A stretch of 64,000 nucleotides of DNA from Chryseobacterium sp. FP211-J200 (GCF_001643375.1 NZ_LSHB01000067.1:1-64000), one strand, 5' to 3'. Positions 25,363-34,020 are shown, numbered from the stretch's first letter. Numbers and translations: made by a program. The notes: generated by a model from the sequence alone, not told the origin.

Positions 25363-25389
25363 ATTAAAAGATTATTTATTAAAAGATTA
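25363..25389 (+). repeat. Left arm of inverted repeat flanking the four-helix-bundle gene
   Basis: ATTAAAAGATTA occurs twice (25363-25374 and 25378-25389). Its reverse complement, TAATCTTTTAAT, differs by one base from TAATCATTTAAT, which occurs twice on the right side of the gene. Confidence 0.65.
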
Positions 25390-25401
25390 AAAAAATAGTG
25401 T

Positions 25402-25770
25402 GTGGCTAGAGAATTTGAAAAATTTGAGGTTTACGAATTAACAATTAATCTTACAAAGAAAATATACAATCTTTTAAGCAAAGAGAAATTCACGAGAGAA
25501 TTTGAACTTTGCAATCAATTAAAAAGAGCAGTCCTTTCAATATCAAATAATATTGCTGAGGGAAGCGAATATAATAACAACGCGCAGTTTATCAGGTTTT
25601 TGAAATATTCAAAAGGTAGCTGTGCAGAAGTTAGAAATATGTTGAATCTTTGTCAAATTTTATACGAAGAAGATACAGAGGATTTGATTAATGATTCAAA
25701 AATTGTTTCAATTCAATTGTCGAAGTTTATTGATTATCTATCACGAACCGACAATATAAAAAGGCGTTAA
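25402..25770 (+). CDS. Four-helix-bundle protein (23S rRNA IVS / Avd-like family)
   Basis: 122 residues of the small four-helix family first found in intervening sequences of 23S rRNA genes and related to the Avd accessory protein of diversity-generating retroelements. Visible hallmarks are FEKFEVYELTINLTKKIY (helix 1), the FELCNQLKRAVLSISNNIAEGS motif and RFLKYSKGSCAEVRNML. GTG start at 25402 (no ATG available). Function unknown; it probably forms a pentameric basic bundle. It sits between sufA and sufB, where no such gene is expected. It is flanked by duplicated AT-rich inverted repeats, so it looks like a small insertion that kept the operon readable. Confidence 0.88.
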   Translation: MAREFEKFEVYELTINLTKKIYNLLSKEKFTREFELCNQLKRAVLSISNNIAEGSEYNNNAQFIRFLKYSKGSCAEVRNMLNLCQILYEEDTEDLINDSKIVSIQLSKFIDYLSRTDNIKRR

Positions 25771-25802
25771 TTTTTTAATCATTTAATTTTTTAATCATTT
25801 AA
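25771..25802 (+). repeat. Right arm: two perfect tandem copies of a 16-nt unit
   Basis: TTTTTTAATCATTTAA at 25771-25786 and again at 25787-25802, directly after the four-helix-bundle stop and ending 5 nt before the sufB ATG. Inverted relative to the duplicated unit at 25363-25389. Confidence 0.7.
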
Positions 25803-25807
25803 TTTAA

Positions 25808-27256
25808 ATGGCAAAATATACAGAGGACGATTTAAGGGAAGACCTTAAAACTAAAGAATATGAGGCGGGATTTTATACCGATATCGAGTATGATGATTTC
25901 CCGACTGGACTGAATGAAGACATCGTACGCGCTATTTCTGCAAAGAAAGAAGAGCCAGAATGGATGACGGAATGGCGTTTGGAATCTTTCCGCATCTGGC
26001 AGAAAATGACAGAGCCGGATTGGGCCAACATCAAATATGAAAAACCGGATTTCCAAGCGATAAGATACTATGCTGCTCCGACAGTAAAACCGGAATTGGC
26101 AAGCTTAGACGAAGTTGACCCAGAACTTTTGGCAACTTTTGCTAAACTGGGAATCAACATCGAAGAGCAAAAAAGACTTTCAAATGTAGCAGTTGACATC
26201 GTAATGGATTCTGTTTCCGTGAAAACGACTTTCCAGGCGACTTTGTTGGAGAAAGGTGTGATCTTCTGCTCCATTTCGGAAGCAATCAAGAATCACCCAG
26301 ATTTAGTTAAAAAATATCTTGGAAAAGTAGTTCCGAGAGGCGATAACTTCTACGCAGCTCTTAACTCCGCAGTTTTCTCTGACGGAAGTTTCTGCTACAT
26401 TCCAAAAGGTGTAAAATGTCCAATGGAATTATCAACCTATTTCCGAATCAATCAGTCAGGAACCGGACAGTTCGAGAGAACTTTGGTGATTGCTGATGCT
26501 GGAAGTTATGTTTCATATTTGGAAGGTTGTACAGCACCATCAAGAGATGAAAATCAATTACACGCTGCTGTTGTGGAATTAATTGCGATGGATGACGCTG
26601 AGATCAAATATTCTACCGTTCAAAACTGGTATCCAGGAAATGAAGAAGGAAAAGGAGGTGTTTTCAACTTCGTAACGAAAAGAGGACTTTGTGAAAACAG
26701 AGCCAAGATCTCTTGGACTCAGGTTGAAACCGGTTCAGCTGTGACTTGGAAATATCCATCTTGCATCTTGAAAGGTGATAACTCAATTGGAGAATTTTAT
26801 TCGATTGCTGTGACGAACAATCACCAATACGCTGATACAGGAACCAAAATGATCCACATCGGAAAGAACTCTAGATCTACAATTATCTCTAAAGGAATCT
26901 CTGCTGGCAAATCTCAAAACTCATACAGAGGATTGGTAAAAGTAATGCCTTCTGCAAAAGGAGCGCGTAACTTCTCCCAATGTGATTCATTGTTGATGGG
27001 TAACGAATGTGGCGCACACACTTTCCCATACATCGAGATCAAAGATCCTACCGCACAATTGGAACACGAGGCAACGACTTCGAAAATTGGTGAAGATCAG
27101 ATCTTCTATTGCAACCAAAGAGGAATTGACACAGAAAGAGCAATTGCATTGATTGTGAATGGATTCAGTAAAGAAGTTTTGAACAAGCTCCCAATGGAAT
27201 TTGCGATTGAAGCTCAAAAATTATTGGAGATATCATTGGAAGGTTCAGTAGGATAA
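25808..27256 (+). CDS. sufB: Fe-S cluster assembly scaffold SufB
   Basis: 482 residues, the normal SufB length. With SufC and SufD it forms the SufBC2D scaffold on which clusters are built in the cytoplasm. The conserved beta-helix core contains [56 protein letters not shown] and [18 protein letters not shown]; the [19 protein letters not shown] motif carries the functionally important cysteine. The C-terminal [17 protein letters not shown] contacts SufC. The ATG follows 5 nt after an AT-rich tandem repeat. Next is an exported hydroxyisourate hydrolase gene, then sufC. Confidence 0.97.
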   Translation: MAKYTEDDLREDLKTKEYEAGFYTDIEYDDFPTGLNEDIVRAISAKKEEPEWMTEWRLESFRIWQKMTEPDWANIKYEKPDFQAIRYYAAPTVKPELASLDEVDPELLATFAKLGINIEEQKRLSNVAVDIVMDSVSVKTTFQATLLEKGVIFCSISEAIKNHPDLVKKYLGKVVPRGDNFYAALNSAVFSDGSFCYIPKGVKCPMELSTYFRINQSGTGQFERTLVIADAGSYVSYLEGCTAPSRDENQLHAAVVELIAMDDAEIKYSTVQNWYPGNEEGKGGVFNFVTKRGLCENRAKISWTQVETGSAVTWKYPSCILKGDNSIGEFYSIAVTNNHQYADTGTKMIHIGKNSRSTIISKGISAGKSQNSYRGLVKVMPSAKGARNFSQCDSLLMGNECGAHTFPYIEIKDPTAQLEHEATTSKIGEDQIFYCNQRGIDTERAIALIVNGFSKEVLNKLPMEFAIEAQKLLEISLEGSVG

Positions 27257-27265
27257 TTCGAAATC

Positions 27266-27682
27266 ATGAAAAAGTTTTTATATCTATTTTTCGTCGTATT
27301 ATTTACCAGTGTTTCGGCTCAGGAAAAAAAAGAATTTCAGCTTTCAAGCCATATTCTTGATATTACTGTTGGCCAACCTGTCGAGAAAGTCGATGTTCAG
27401 TTGGAAAAGTTTGATGAGACCACAAAACAATGGGTTTCCTTAGGCAAAAAGCAAACGGACCAGAATGGTAGGATCGCAGATTTTTTGCCTTATTCTAAAG
27501 ACTTAAAAAGTAATTACGGAAAATATAAACTGATATTCTTAACGGAAGATTATTTTAAAAATAAAAAAGTAGAAAGCTTCTATCCATTTATTGAAGTCGT
27601 ATTCCAGATCAAAGATGACAAGCACTATCACGTGCCGATCACATTATCACCATTTGGATATTCAACTTACAGAGGAAGCTAA
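27266..27682 (+). CDS. Exported 5-hydroxyisourate hydrolase (transthyretin-like)
   Basis: 138 residues: signal peptide (about 1-18, cleavage after VSAQ) and a complete transthyretin-like fold. The catalytic set of HIU hydrolases is visible: His29 (LSSHILD), Arg69 (NGRIADF), His122 (YHVPITLSPFGYSTY) and the terminal YRGS. The family hydrolyses 5-hydroxyisourate in urate degradation; periplasmic versions occur in several bacteria. It lies between sufB and sufC with only 9 and 32 nt spacing, so it is co-transcribed with a pathway that has no known link to purines. Alternative view: a transthyretin-like protein with another role. Confidence 0.85.
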   Translation: MKKFLYLFFVVLFTSVSAQEKKEFQLSSHILDITVGQPVEKVDVQLEKFDETTKQWVSLGKKQTDQNGRIADFLPYSKDLKSNYGKYKLIFLTEDYFKNKKVESFYPFIEVVFQIKDDKHYHVPITLSPFGYSTYRGS

Positions 27683-27714
27683 TATAATTGACATAAAGAA
27701 AAGTAAACTAAAGA

Positions 27715-28458
27715 ATGTTACAAATCAATAACTTACACGCCAAAATTGAAGATGGCGCAGAAATATTAAAAGGAATCAACCTTGAGATCAAACCAGGCGA
27801 GGTTCACGCAATCATGGGACCGAATGGTGCTGGAAAATCTACACTTTCCTCTGTGATCGCAGGAAAAGAAGATTATGAAGTAACCGAAGGAAACATTCTT
27901 TTCGAAGGTGAAGATATTGCTGAAGATGCACCAGAGGAAAGAGCGCACAAAGGGATTTTCCTTTCGTTCCAATATCCGGTTGAGATTCCTGGCGTTTCTG
28001 TTACGAACTTCATCAAAGCAGCGCTTAATGAGACCAGAAAAGCAAATGGCCTGGAAGATATGGGCGCAAAAGAAATGCTTGGCCTGATCCGTGAAAAATC
28101 TGAGCAATTGGGCATCAAAAAAGATTTCCTTTCCAGATCTCTAAACGAAGGTTTCTCCGGAGGTGAGAAAAAAAGAAACGAGATCTTCCAAATGATGATG
28201 CTGAATCCAAAATTGGCCATCCTGGATGAGACCGATTCTGGACTTGATATCGATGCTTTGAGAATCGTTGCTGATGGTGTGAACAAATTTAAAAATGAAG
28301 GGAACGCGGTTCTTTTGATTACGCATTATCAAAGACTTTTGAATTACATTCAGCCAGATTTCGTACACGTTTTGGCAGATGGGAAAATTATTAAAACAGG
28401 AGATAAATCTCTAGCACTAGAATTGGAAGAAAAAGGCTACGACTGGCTTTTAAACTAA
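27715..28458 (+). CDS. sufC: Fe-S cluster assembly ATPase SufC
   Basis: 247-residue soluble ABC ATPase that powers the SufBCD scaffold. Walker A GPNGAGKST (35-43), Q-loop FLSFQYPVEIPG, signature FSGGEKKRNE and Walker B LAILDETDSGLD are intact, with the H-loop His in LLITHYQRLLNYI. The FSGGEKKR variant (Lys-Lys-Arg after the signature) and Asp-Glu-Thr after Walker B are SufC-specific and separate it from transporter ATPases. Located between the hydroxyisourate hydrolase gene and sufD. Confidence 0.97.
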   Translation: MLQINNLHAKIEDGAEILKGINLEIKPGEVHAIMGPNGAGKSTLSSVIAGKEDYEVTEGNILFEGEDIAEDAPEERAHKGIFLSFQYPVEIPGVSVTNFIKAALNETRKANGLEDMGAKEMLGLIREKSEQLGIKKDFLSRSLNEGFSGGEKKRNEIFQMMMLNPKLAILDETDSGLDIDALRIVADGVNKFKNEGNAVLLITHYQRLLNYIQPDFVHVLADGKIIKTGDKSLALELEEKGYDWLLN

Positions 28459-28476
28459 AAACAAATCTTCTAACAG

Positions 28477-29805
28477 ATGCAAAATCAAACCATTACAATG
28501 GCTTTATTTGAACAGACAATAGATCAACATTCAGATTTTTTGGGAACGCTTCGTCACAGATTTTTAGACGAGGACAGAAAAACCGCTCTCGAAGCTTTTG
28601 CTTTGAAAGGTTTTCCGACCAAAAAAGACGAAGAATACAAATACACCAACCTAAAAGAGATCACGGAGAAAAACTACAACTTTTTCCCGACAGAGGAGCA
28701 CCACATCTCGAGAGAGCAATTGGATGCACTTCATTTGGGCGAGGAAAACTTTGACAGAATCGTTTTCATCAACGGAAAACTTCACAAAGAATTTTCTAAG
28801 ATCTCCATCGGAAACGCAGAGTTCCTTTCTTTCAATTACGCATTGAATGATCCGGCTCACAAAGAGGTTTTTGATAAATATTTCAACACGATCGCCAACA
28901 AAGATCTGGCTTTCACGAACTTGAATTCAGCTTACTGCAAATTCGGATTCTTCTTGAGAGTTCCCAAAAATGTGGTAATCGAGAAACCGATTCACGTTTT
29001 CTATCTTTCTCAAAATCAAGAGGAAAACACATTCTATAATACAAGAAATCTCTTAATTGTAGAAGAAGGCGCAAAAGTGGAGATCATCGAAAGTCATCAC
29101 AATCTGGACGAATCTTTCGTGCTAACCAATTCTGTAACAGAGATTTTCACTTTTCAAAATGCAAAAACCGATTGGCACAAACTGCAGAATGACAACGACA
29201 CTTCTTACCTCGTAGACCACACATTTGCGAAGCAGGAAAGAGACAGTTTGACAACGGTGAACACATTCACTTTCGGAGGGAAATTGGTTCGTAACAATCT
29301 GGATTTCATACACAACGGTGAGAATATCAACTCGTTTATGAACGGTATCACGATCATCGGGAAAGACCAATTGGTGGATCACCACACGGCCGTGCACCAC
29401 AACACGCCAAATTGCGAATCTTACCAGAACTACAAAGGAATCTACAAAGACAAATCGCACGGTGTTTTCAACGGGAAAGTTTTCGTGAACAAAATCGCTC
29501 AGAAAACCAACGCTTATCAGCAAAACAACAACATTCTTCTGGACGAAGGCGCAAGCATCGACACAAAACCTCAGCTTGAGATCTTCGCAGATGATGTGAA
29601 ATGTTCGCACGGTTGTACCGTTGGACAGCTGAACGAAGATGCAATGTTCTACTTGAGAGCGAGAGGAATTTCCAAGAAAGAAGCCAGAGCATTGTTGCTT
29701 TACGCTTTCGCCAACGACGCCATGCAAAACATTGATATTGAGCCATTAAAAGTAAAAGTTTCCAAACTCCTTGCTGAAAAACTGGAGGTAAGTATGGAAT
29801 TTTAA
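28477..29805 (+). CDS. sufD: Fe-S cluster assembly protein SufD
   Basis: 442 residues; partner of SufB in the scaffold, needed for iron entry. The beta-helix core with VHHNTPNCESYQNYKGIYKDK, GKVFVNKIAQKTNAYQQNNN and the C-terminal EIFADDVKCSHGCTVGQLNED (conserved Cys and His) and YLRARGISKKEARALL are diagnostic. An ATG 21 nt downstream (28498, MALFEQTIDQ) is an equally good start and may be the real one. Last gene of the suf operon, followed by a terminator and a structured repeat. Confidence 0.96.
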   Translation: MQNQTITMALFEQTIDQHSDFLGTLRHRFLDEDRKTALEAFALKGFPTKKDEEYKYTNLKEITEKNYNFFPTEEHHISREQLDALHLGEENFDRIVFINGKLHKEFSKISIGNAEFLSFNYALNDPAHKEVFDKYFNTIANKDLAFTNLNSAYCKFGFFLRVPKNVVIEKPIHVFYLSQNQEENTFYNTRNLLIVEEGAKVEIIESHHNLDESFVLTNSVTEIFTFQNAKTDWHKLQNDNDTSYLVDHTFAKQERDSLTTVNTFTFGGKLVRNNLDFIHNGENINSFMNGITIIGKDQLVDHHTAVHHNTPNCESYQNYKGIYKDKSHGVFNGKVFVNKIAQKTNAYQQNNNILLDEGASIDTKPQLEIFADDVKCSHGCTVGQLNEDAMFYLRARGISKKEARALLLYAFANDAMQNIDIEPLKVKVSKLLAEKLEVSMEF

Positions 29806-29824
29806 GACTTCAACATAAACAATC

Positions 29825-29857
29825 TAAATCCCGGAATTTTCTGGGATTTTTTTATTT
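29825..29857 (+). terminator. Terminator after sufD
   Basis: AAATCCC / GGGATTT hairpin (29826-29849) followed by a T-rich run up to 29857. Confidence 0.75.
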
Positions 29858-29860
29858 TTG

Positions 29861-29987
29861 GGCGCCTTTATCCGCCTTCCGTTCCCGCTTTTTTGTCATT
29901 GCGAAAGACGAGACACAAACCATAGAACATTTCTAAACTCGCAATGACAAAAAGAGCTCCACTCAAGTCGGGGCGCGGTGACGACCT
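29861..29987 (-). repeat. Structured intergenic repeat, subfamily B, copy 1
   Basis: Same element as 48436-48560 in the opposite orientation. Outer stem GCGCC / GGCGC, then CCGCCTTCCGTTCCCGC, a T-run, and an inner 10-bp stem GTCATTGCGA / TCGCAATGAC with a variable loop. It closes with AAAAAGAGCTCC and TCAAGTCGGG. It starts right after the sufD terminator and ends just before the next promoter. Confidence 0.85.
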
Positions 29988-29989
29988 AT

Positions 29990-30020
29990 TTTGAACATTT
30001 GTCTTTAAGTTGTAAATTTG
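29990..30020 (+). promoter_or_regulatory. Promoter of the HExxH gene
   Basis: TTTG (29990-29993), exactly 19 nt, TAAATTTG (30013-30020). Both boxes match the Bacteroidota consensus; start near 30027, 22 nt before the ATG. The -33 box lies 2-3 nt from the end of the structured repeat. Confidence 0.8.
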
Positions 30021-30048
30021 ATTAAATTAGAATCTACAAAATACACAA

Positions 30049-30573
30049 ATGAACTACGAAAAACTACAACTCAACCTCAACGCTTACAAAGAAACCGGCG
30101 AGATCCTAGACGGCGCCAAATTCCTAATTCACCAATTCGATTTGGATGACGATAACTTTGCAGGCTTTGGTTTCCGTGATGAATTAGAAAAGAACTCAAT
30201 TCTCTTAACCGCAAATGGAGAACTAGGAGAATTGCAACACGTAATGATTCCCAAAAACATCTTTGATTTTGATTTGACTTTAGTTCTAAATATGTTGGCT
30301 CACGAGATGTTGCACGTCCGCCAGAAATCGCCGAGAATGATGATTATCGACAAGAACGAACGCGAATGGCAAGCTTACTACGAAATGCTTTTCCACACCA
30401 ATTTTCCGCAGATTCCTACACTTTCTGATTATTACATCAAGTTCTTTGGCGAAAAAGCGCTGATCTATTATTCGAGAATGGGCGAAGGAAGTGAACTTCA
30501 ATTGAAATATTTGGAACAAAAATTAGAAGTTGAAAAACTTTTGGAAGGTTTAATTAACAAAGAAAAAATCTGA
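30049..30573 (+). CDS. Putative small metallopeptidase-like protein with HExxH motif
   Basis: 174 residues, no signal peptide. AHEMLH at 84-89 is a zinc-binding HExxH on a hydrophobic helix (LTLVLNMLAHEMLHVRQ), followed 16-20 residues later by KNEREWQAYYEM, where Glu106 could be the third ligand as in gluzincins. A pre-helix strand VMIPKNIF fits the small metallopeptidase fold. No peptidase family can be named with confidence. It has its own strong promoter and is 1 nt from the TPR gene that follows, so both probably form one operon. Cytoplasmic; function unknown. Confidence 0.7.
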   Translation: MNYEKLQLNLNAYKETGEILDGAKFLIHQFDLDDDNFAGFGFRDELEKNSILLTANGELGELQHVMIPKNIFDFDLTLVLNMLAHEMLHVRQKSPRMMIIDKNEREWQAYYEMLFHTNFPQIPTLSDYYIKFFGEKALIYYSRMGEGSELQLKYLEQKLEVEKLLEGLINKEKI

Positions 30574-30574
30574 T

Positions 30575-31411
30575 ATGAAGAAAATTTCATTTTGGTTATT
30601 GAATTACAAAGTTATAATCGCCATCATCCTCATCATTCCAAATATGTTTCAATCTCAAACAAAGAAAGAGATTTATGATAAATATTTAAAGAATGGTGCT
30701 TACAAATATTCCTATTTTCATACAAAATATCAGCAATATCTCGACTCAGCATTAGTTCAATTGCCAAATGATGCTTACTTATGGCAACAAAAAGCAATGC
30801 CTTTATTCAAGAGCAAAAAGTATGAACTGGGAATGAAATATCTTGATAATGCTGTAAAAAATGATAACGAGTACGATTCAATGCTTTCTTATCGTGCATT
30901 TATCAAATGTATCTTTCAAAAGGATTACAGCGGCGCAATTAAAGATCTGGATATCTTGATCAAGAAATATCCGAAAGGAATCATTATGGATCATTCATAT
31001 GTTTTTTACAAAGCATTGTCGCAGATCCAGCTCAATCAATATCAGGAAGCTGAAGACAATCTGAAAATTTCAACAAACCTTTTTATCCAAAACGGAATCG
31101 AGTCTCATTTTTTGGAATTATTCTATCTCGGCATTACATTTTATGAAAGGGAAAATTACACTGAAGCAATAAAATATTTTGATGAAAGTTTGAAACAGAA
31201 TCCAAAATTCTCCGATTGCCAATATTACAAAGCCTTAAGTTTATATTATCTCAAGAAAAAACCGGAAGCTCTGGAAGTTATTAAAAAAGCACAAGAAAAT
31301 TTTTTGAATGGCGATACAATTACAGAAGATAACAGATTCTACGAAGATTATCCGTATCAAATCAAGAAATGGATGTTGGAAAATTGGGTAGATTTGCTTG
31401 CTGGAAAATAA
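30575..31411 (+). CDS. Exported tetratricopeptide-repeat protein (paralogue)
   Basis: 278 residues with an N-terminal hydrophobic segment (about 13-30, VIIAIILIIPNMF) and five or six TPR motifs, among them YSGAIKDLDILIKKYPKG, YQEAEDNLKIS, YTEAIKYFDESLKQNPK and KKPEALEVIKKAQ. Resembles the protein at 18331-19128 in repeat order and in the AMPLFKS and YRAFIKCIFQKDY blocks. Probably anchored in or exported across the inner membrane and binds a partner protein. It directly follows the HExxH gene (1 nt). Function unknown. Confidence 0.72.
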   Translation: MKKISFWLLNYKVIIAIILIIPNMFQSQTKKEIYDKYLKNGAYKYSYFHTKYQQYLDSALVQLPNDAYLWQQKAMPLFKSKKYELGMKYLDNAVKNDNEYDSMLSYRAFIKCIFQKDYSGAIKDLDILIKKYPKGIIMDHSYVFYKALSQIQLNQYQEAEDNLKISTNLFIQNGIESHFLELFYLGITFYERENYTEAIKYFDESLKQNPKFSDCQYYKALSLYYLKKKPEALEVIKKAQENFLNGDTITEDNRFYEDYPYQIKKWMLENWVDLLAGK

Positions 31412-31427
31412 CAAAGTATTTTAACCT

Positions 31428-31772
31428 ATGACAAAACCCGAAATAACCTGGCAAGATTTTGAGAAAATCGACATTAGAGTCGGAACGATAATTTCCGCAA
31501 CAGATTTTGAAAAAGCAAGAAATCCGTCTTATCAATTGGAAATCGATTTTGGAGATCTGGGAATTAGAAAATCTGCGGCTCAAATCACGGCTTTGTACAA
31601 GAAAGAAGAATTGGTTGGAAAACAAATTATGGCCGTCGTGAACTTCCCGAAAAAACAAATTGCCAATTTCTTCAGCGAATGTCTGGTGATGGGCGTTTAT
31701 GGGGAAAATAAAAGTGAAGTAACGCTACTTTCTCCAAGTTTGCCTGTGAAAAATGGATTGGAAGTTGGGTAA
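31428..31772 (+). CDS. tRNA-binding domain protein (CsaA-like)
   Basis: 114 residues of the EMAP/CsaA OB-fold: ITWQDFEKIDIRVGTI at the start, KARNPSYQLEIDFG, the RKSAAQITALY motif, and the closing SPSLPVKNGLEVG. CsaA-like dimers bind tRNA and have been linked to protein secretion as a chaperone in Bacillus. In this family the residues TALY and VVNFPKKQI line the RNA-binding groove. Cytoplasmic. It lies 16 nt after the TPR gene and converges with the DUF1801 gene. Confidence 0.9.
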   Translation: MTKPEITWQDFEKIDIRVGTIISATDFEKARNPSYQLEIDFGDLGIRKSAAQITALYKKEELVGKQIMAVVNFPKKQIANFFSECLVMGVYGENKSEVTLLSPSLPVKNGLEVG

Positions 31773-31781
31773 TTATTTTGA

Positions 31782-32126
31782 TTACCTGATATGAGCTTTA
31801 ACTTCCTTCAGAATATCAAAAATCAAATCCATTGGCAAATCTTCCTCCATATCTAAAAGTAGGATTTTGAATTTCTTTCTGCCTTCGGATAAAAGCTCGG
31901 GATGATCCAATCTGTCGCCGTGGTAGAAACTGAGATAATGCTTCTGATGATGCTTGCTGTAATAAAAATAGCAAAGCATTTTCTTTTTGTACTTCAAGAA
32001 AGGAAGTCCAAAACTGAGTGTTTCGGTAATCAATTCGTCGGATTCCAAAATCTTTTTTCTAAGGAACAGAAGGGCGCTTCTCGCAGGCTCATCAATCCGA
32101 AAAAAATATTCCTGAATGGGATTCAT
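31782..32126 (-). CDS. DUF1801 / YdhG-like protein
   Basis: 114 residues. The pattern MNPIQEYFFRIDEP...ALLFLRKKIL, TETLSFGLPFLKYKKKMLCYFYY and LSFYHG fits the DUF1801 (YdhG-like) fold, a small alpha/beta protein of unknown function. Its ATG overlaps the stop of the ABC transporter gene by one base (TAATG), so translation is coupled. Cytoplasmic. No sign of a specific link to the transporter. Confidence 0.78.
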   Translation of the reverse strand: MNPIQEYFFRIDEPARSALLFLRKKILESDELITETLSFGLPFLKYKKKMLCYFYYSKHHQKHYLSFYHGDRLDHPELLSEGRKKFKILLLDMEEDLPMDLIFDILKEVKAHIR

Positions 32127-33964
32127 TAATCAAAATTCTGCAACTCGACCAGCTTTCTGTATGTGCCATTTCTTTCCATTAATTCCTGGTGAGAACCTTG
32201 CTCGATGATATCGCCTTTTTCCATTACCACAATATGATCCGCCTTTTGAATCGTCGATAATCTATGAGCGATGATCAAAGATGTTCTGTTCTCCATCATC
32301 TTTTCCAAAGCGTCCTGAACATATCTTTCAGATTCTGTGTCCAAAGCAGAAGTTGCCTCGTCAAGGATCATGATCGGTGGATTTTTCAGAACAGCTCTTG
32401 CAATGGAAACACGCTGTTTTTGTCCGCCAGAAAGTTTGTTCCCATCGTCGCCTATATTGGTATGATAACCATCCTGCAGCTGAGAGATAAACTCGTGTGC
32501 ATTGGCAACTTTTGCGGCCGCGATTACTTGTTCTTCGGTTGCATCAGGATTTCCCATCAAGATGTTATTGTAAACTGAGTCATTGAACAATACAGATTCC
32601 TGAGTTACCATTCCGAGAAGTTGGCGGTAATCTGTCAGTTTTAAGTTTTTGATGTTTTGTCCGTCAATTAATATTTCACCTTCGGAAACATCGTAGAATC
32701 TCGCTAATAAGTTGGCAATTGTCGTTTTACCACTACCCGATTGTCCGACCAAAGCAACCGTTTTTCCTTTAGGTAAAGTGATCGAGACATTTTTGAGAAT
32801 CAAATTCGATTTCTCGTAATAGAAACCAATATTCTTGAATTCGATTTTATCATTCATTTCCGAAATTGGTGTCGGATTGGCAACTTCTTCTACTTTCAAA
32901 TCATAATCCAACACTTCCGAGACTCTTTCCAAACTTGCCATTCCACCTTGGATCGCTGAAATTGCATTGGACAATCGTTTAGCAGGATCTAACACTTGAA
33001 AGAAAACGCCGATAAATGCAAGGAAAGTCGCAGGATCCTTATTGGTTCCATTGATGATCTCAGTTCCTGCGTAATAAGTGATGATCAACATGGTAACAGA
33101 ACCAAGAAATTCACTCATCGGAGAAGCCAATTCACGTCGTCGGCTCATAGAAATAGCATGATGCTGCCATTGACTGGTCGTTTTATTAAATCTATTTTTA
33201 AGAATTTTATCAGCATTAAAAATTTTGATGACTTTTGAAGATTTCAGGGTTTCATCAACCAAAGAAAAAAGGTTTCCTAATTCTTCCTGTGCAAATCTTG
33301 CCTGTTTTTTCAGACTTTTACCAACCCAAGAGATGATCCAACCCATGATCGGAAAAACAACTAGAGAGAATAAGGTCAGCTTTGGAGATAATAAAAATAA
33401 TGCTGTAAGTGATGAGATAATCATAAATGGCGAATTCACAATATCGACCAAAGACCCCATAATTCCGCCTTCTACAGCGCCAATATCATTGGAAATTCTG
33501 GACATCATATCACCTTTTCTCTGTTCTGTGAAAAATGAAACTGGTAATTTCAGAAACTTATCGTACATCGAAGTTCTAAGGTCACGCGTAATCCCAACAC
33601 GATAATTGACCAATAGATAAGACCCAAGATATCTGAAAATATTTCTTAATAAAAAAGCAACCGCAGTAATCGAACAAAGAACGGCTAAAACCTTGATACC
33701 ACCGTGTTCATCCATATTGATTTGAATCGTGTAGTATGCCCAATCTTTGACGTAACCAAAGTAATCAGCAATTCTGCCACTCCAAACCGGAGCTTTGGAA
33801 GTGTCAACTTTTTCGACAGTTCCGAACATCACACTCAAAATTGGCAATAATGTACCAATTGAAGCAATCTGAAGAAGTGAGTAAAGAATATTGAAAAACA
33901 TACTGCCCCACAAAAATCTTTGGTGTGGTCTGGCAATACTGAGAATACGTTGAAATGGTTTCAT
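32126..33964 (-). CDS. ABC exporter, fused permease-ATPase (MsbA-like)
   Basis: 612 residues in the half-transporter layout of lipid and drug exporters. Six transmembrane helices lie within about 15-325. The nucleotide-binding domain has Walker A GQSGSGKTT (407-415), Q-loop MVTQESVLF, signature LSGGQKQR (511-518), Walker B IMILDEATSALD (531-542) and H-loop IAHRLS. Flavobacterial relatives are annotated MsbA-like lipid A or peptidoglycan-precursor flippases; substrate unproven. The protein is expected to act as a homodimer in the inner membrane. Translation is coupled to the downstream DUF1801 gene. Confidence 0.9.
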   Translation of the reverse strand: MKPFQRILSIARPHQRFLWGSMFFNILYSLLQIASIGTLLPILSVMFGTVEKVDTSKAPVWSGRIADYFGYVKDWAYYTIQINMDEHGGIKVLAVLCSITAVAFLLRNIFRYLGSYLLVNYRVGITRDLRTSMYDKFLKLPVSFFTEQRKGDMMSRISNDIGAVEGGIMGSLVDIVNSPFMIISSLTALFLLSPKLTLFSLVVFPIMGWIISWVGKSLKKQARFAQEELGNLFSLVDETLKSSKVIKIFNADKILKNRFNKTTSQWQHHAISMSRRRELASPMSEFLGSVTMLIITYYAGTEIINGTNKDPATFLAFIGVFFQVLDPAKRLSNAISAIQGGMASLERVSEVLDYDLKVEEVANPTPISEMNDKIEFKNIGFYYEKSNLILKNVSITLPKGKTVALVGQSGSGKTTIANLLARFYDVSEGEILIDGQNIKNLKLTDYRQLLGMVTQESVLFNDSVYNNILMGNPDATEEQVIAAAKVANAHEFISQLQDGYHTNIGDDGNKLSGGQKQRVSIARAVLKNPPIMILDEATSALDTESERYVQDALEKMMENRTSLIIAHRLSTIQKADHIVVMEKGDIIEQGSHQELMERNGTYRKLVELQNFD

Positions 33965-34020
33965 TCAAAAAAATTGAATTGCAAAATTACGGAAAATAAA
34001 TAGCTTAGTTTATCTAGACG

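Noticed and set aside
25771-25802. Possible CRISPR or microsatellite
   Set aside because: Only two 16-nt copies without spacers; fits an inverted-repeat flank instead.
29122-29727. 201-codon minus-strand frame opposite sufD
   Set aside because: No start context, no family resemblance and fully inside a strongly conserved gene.
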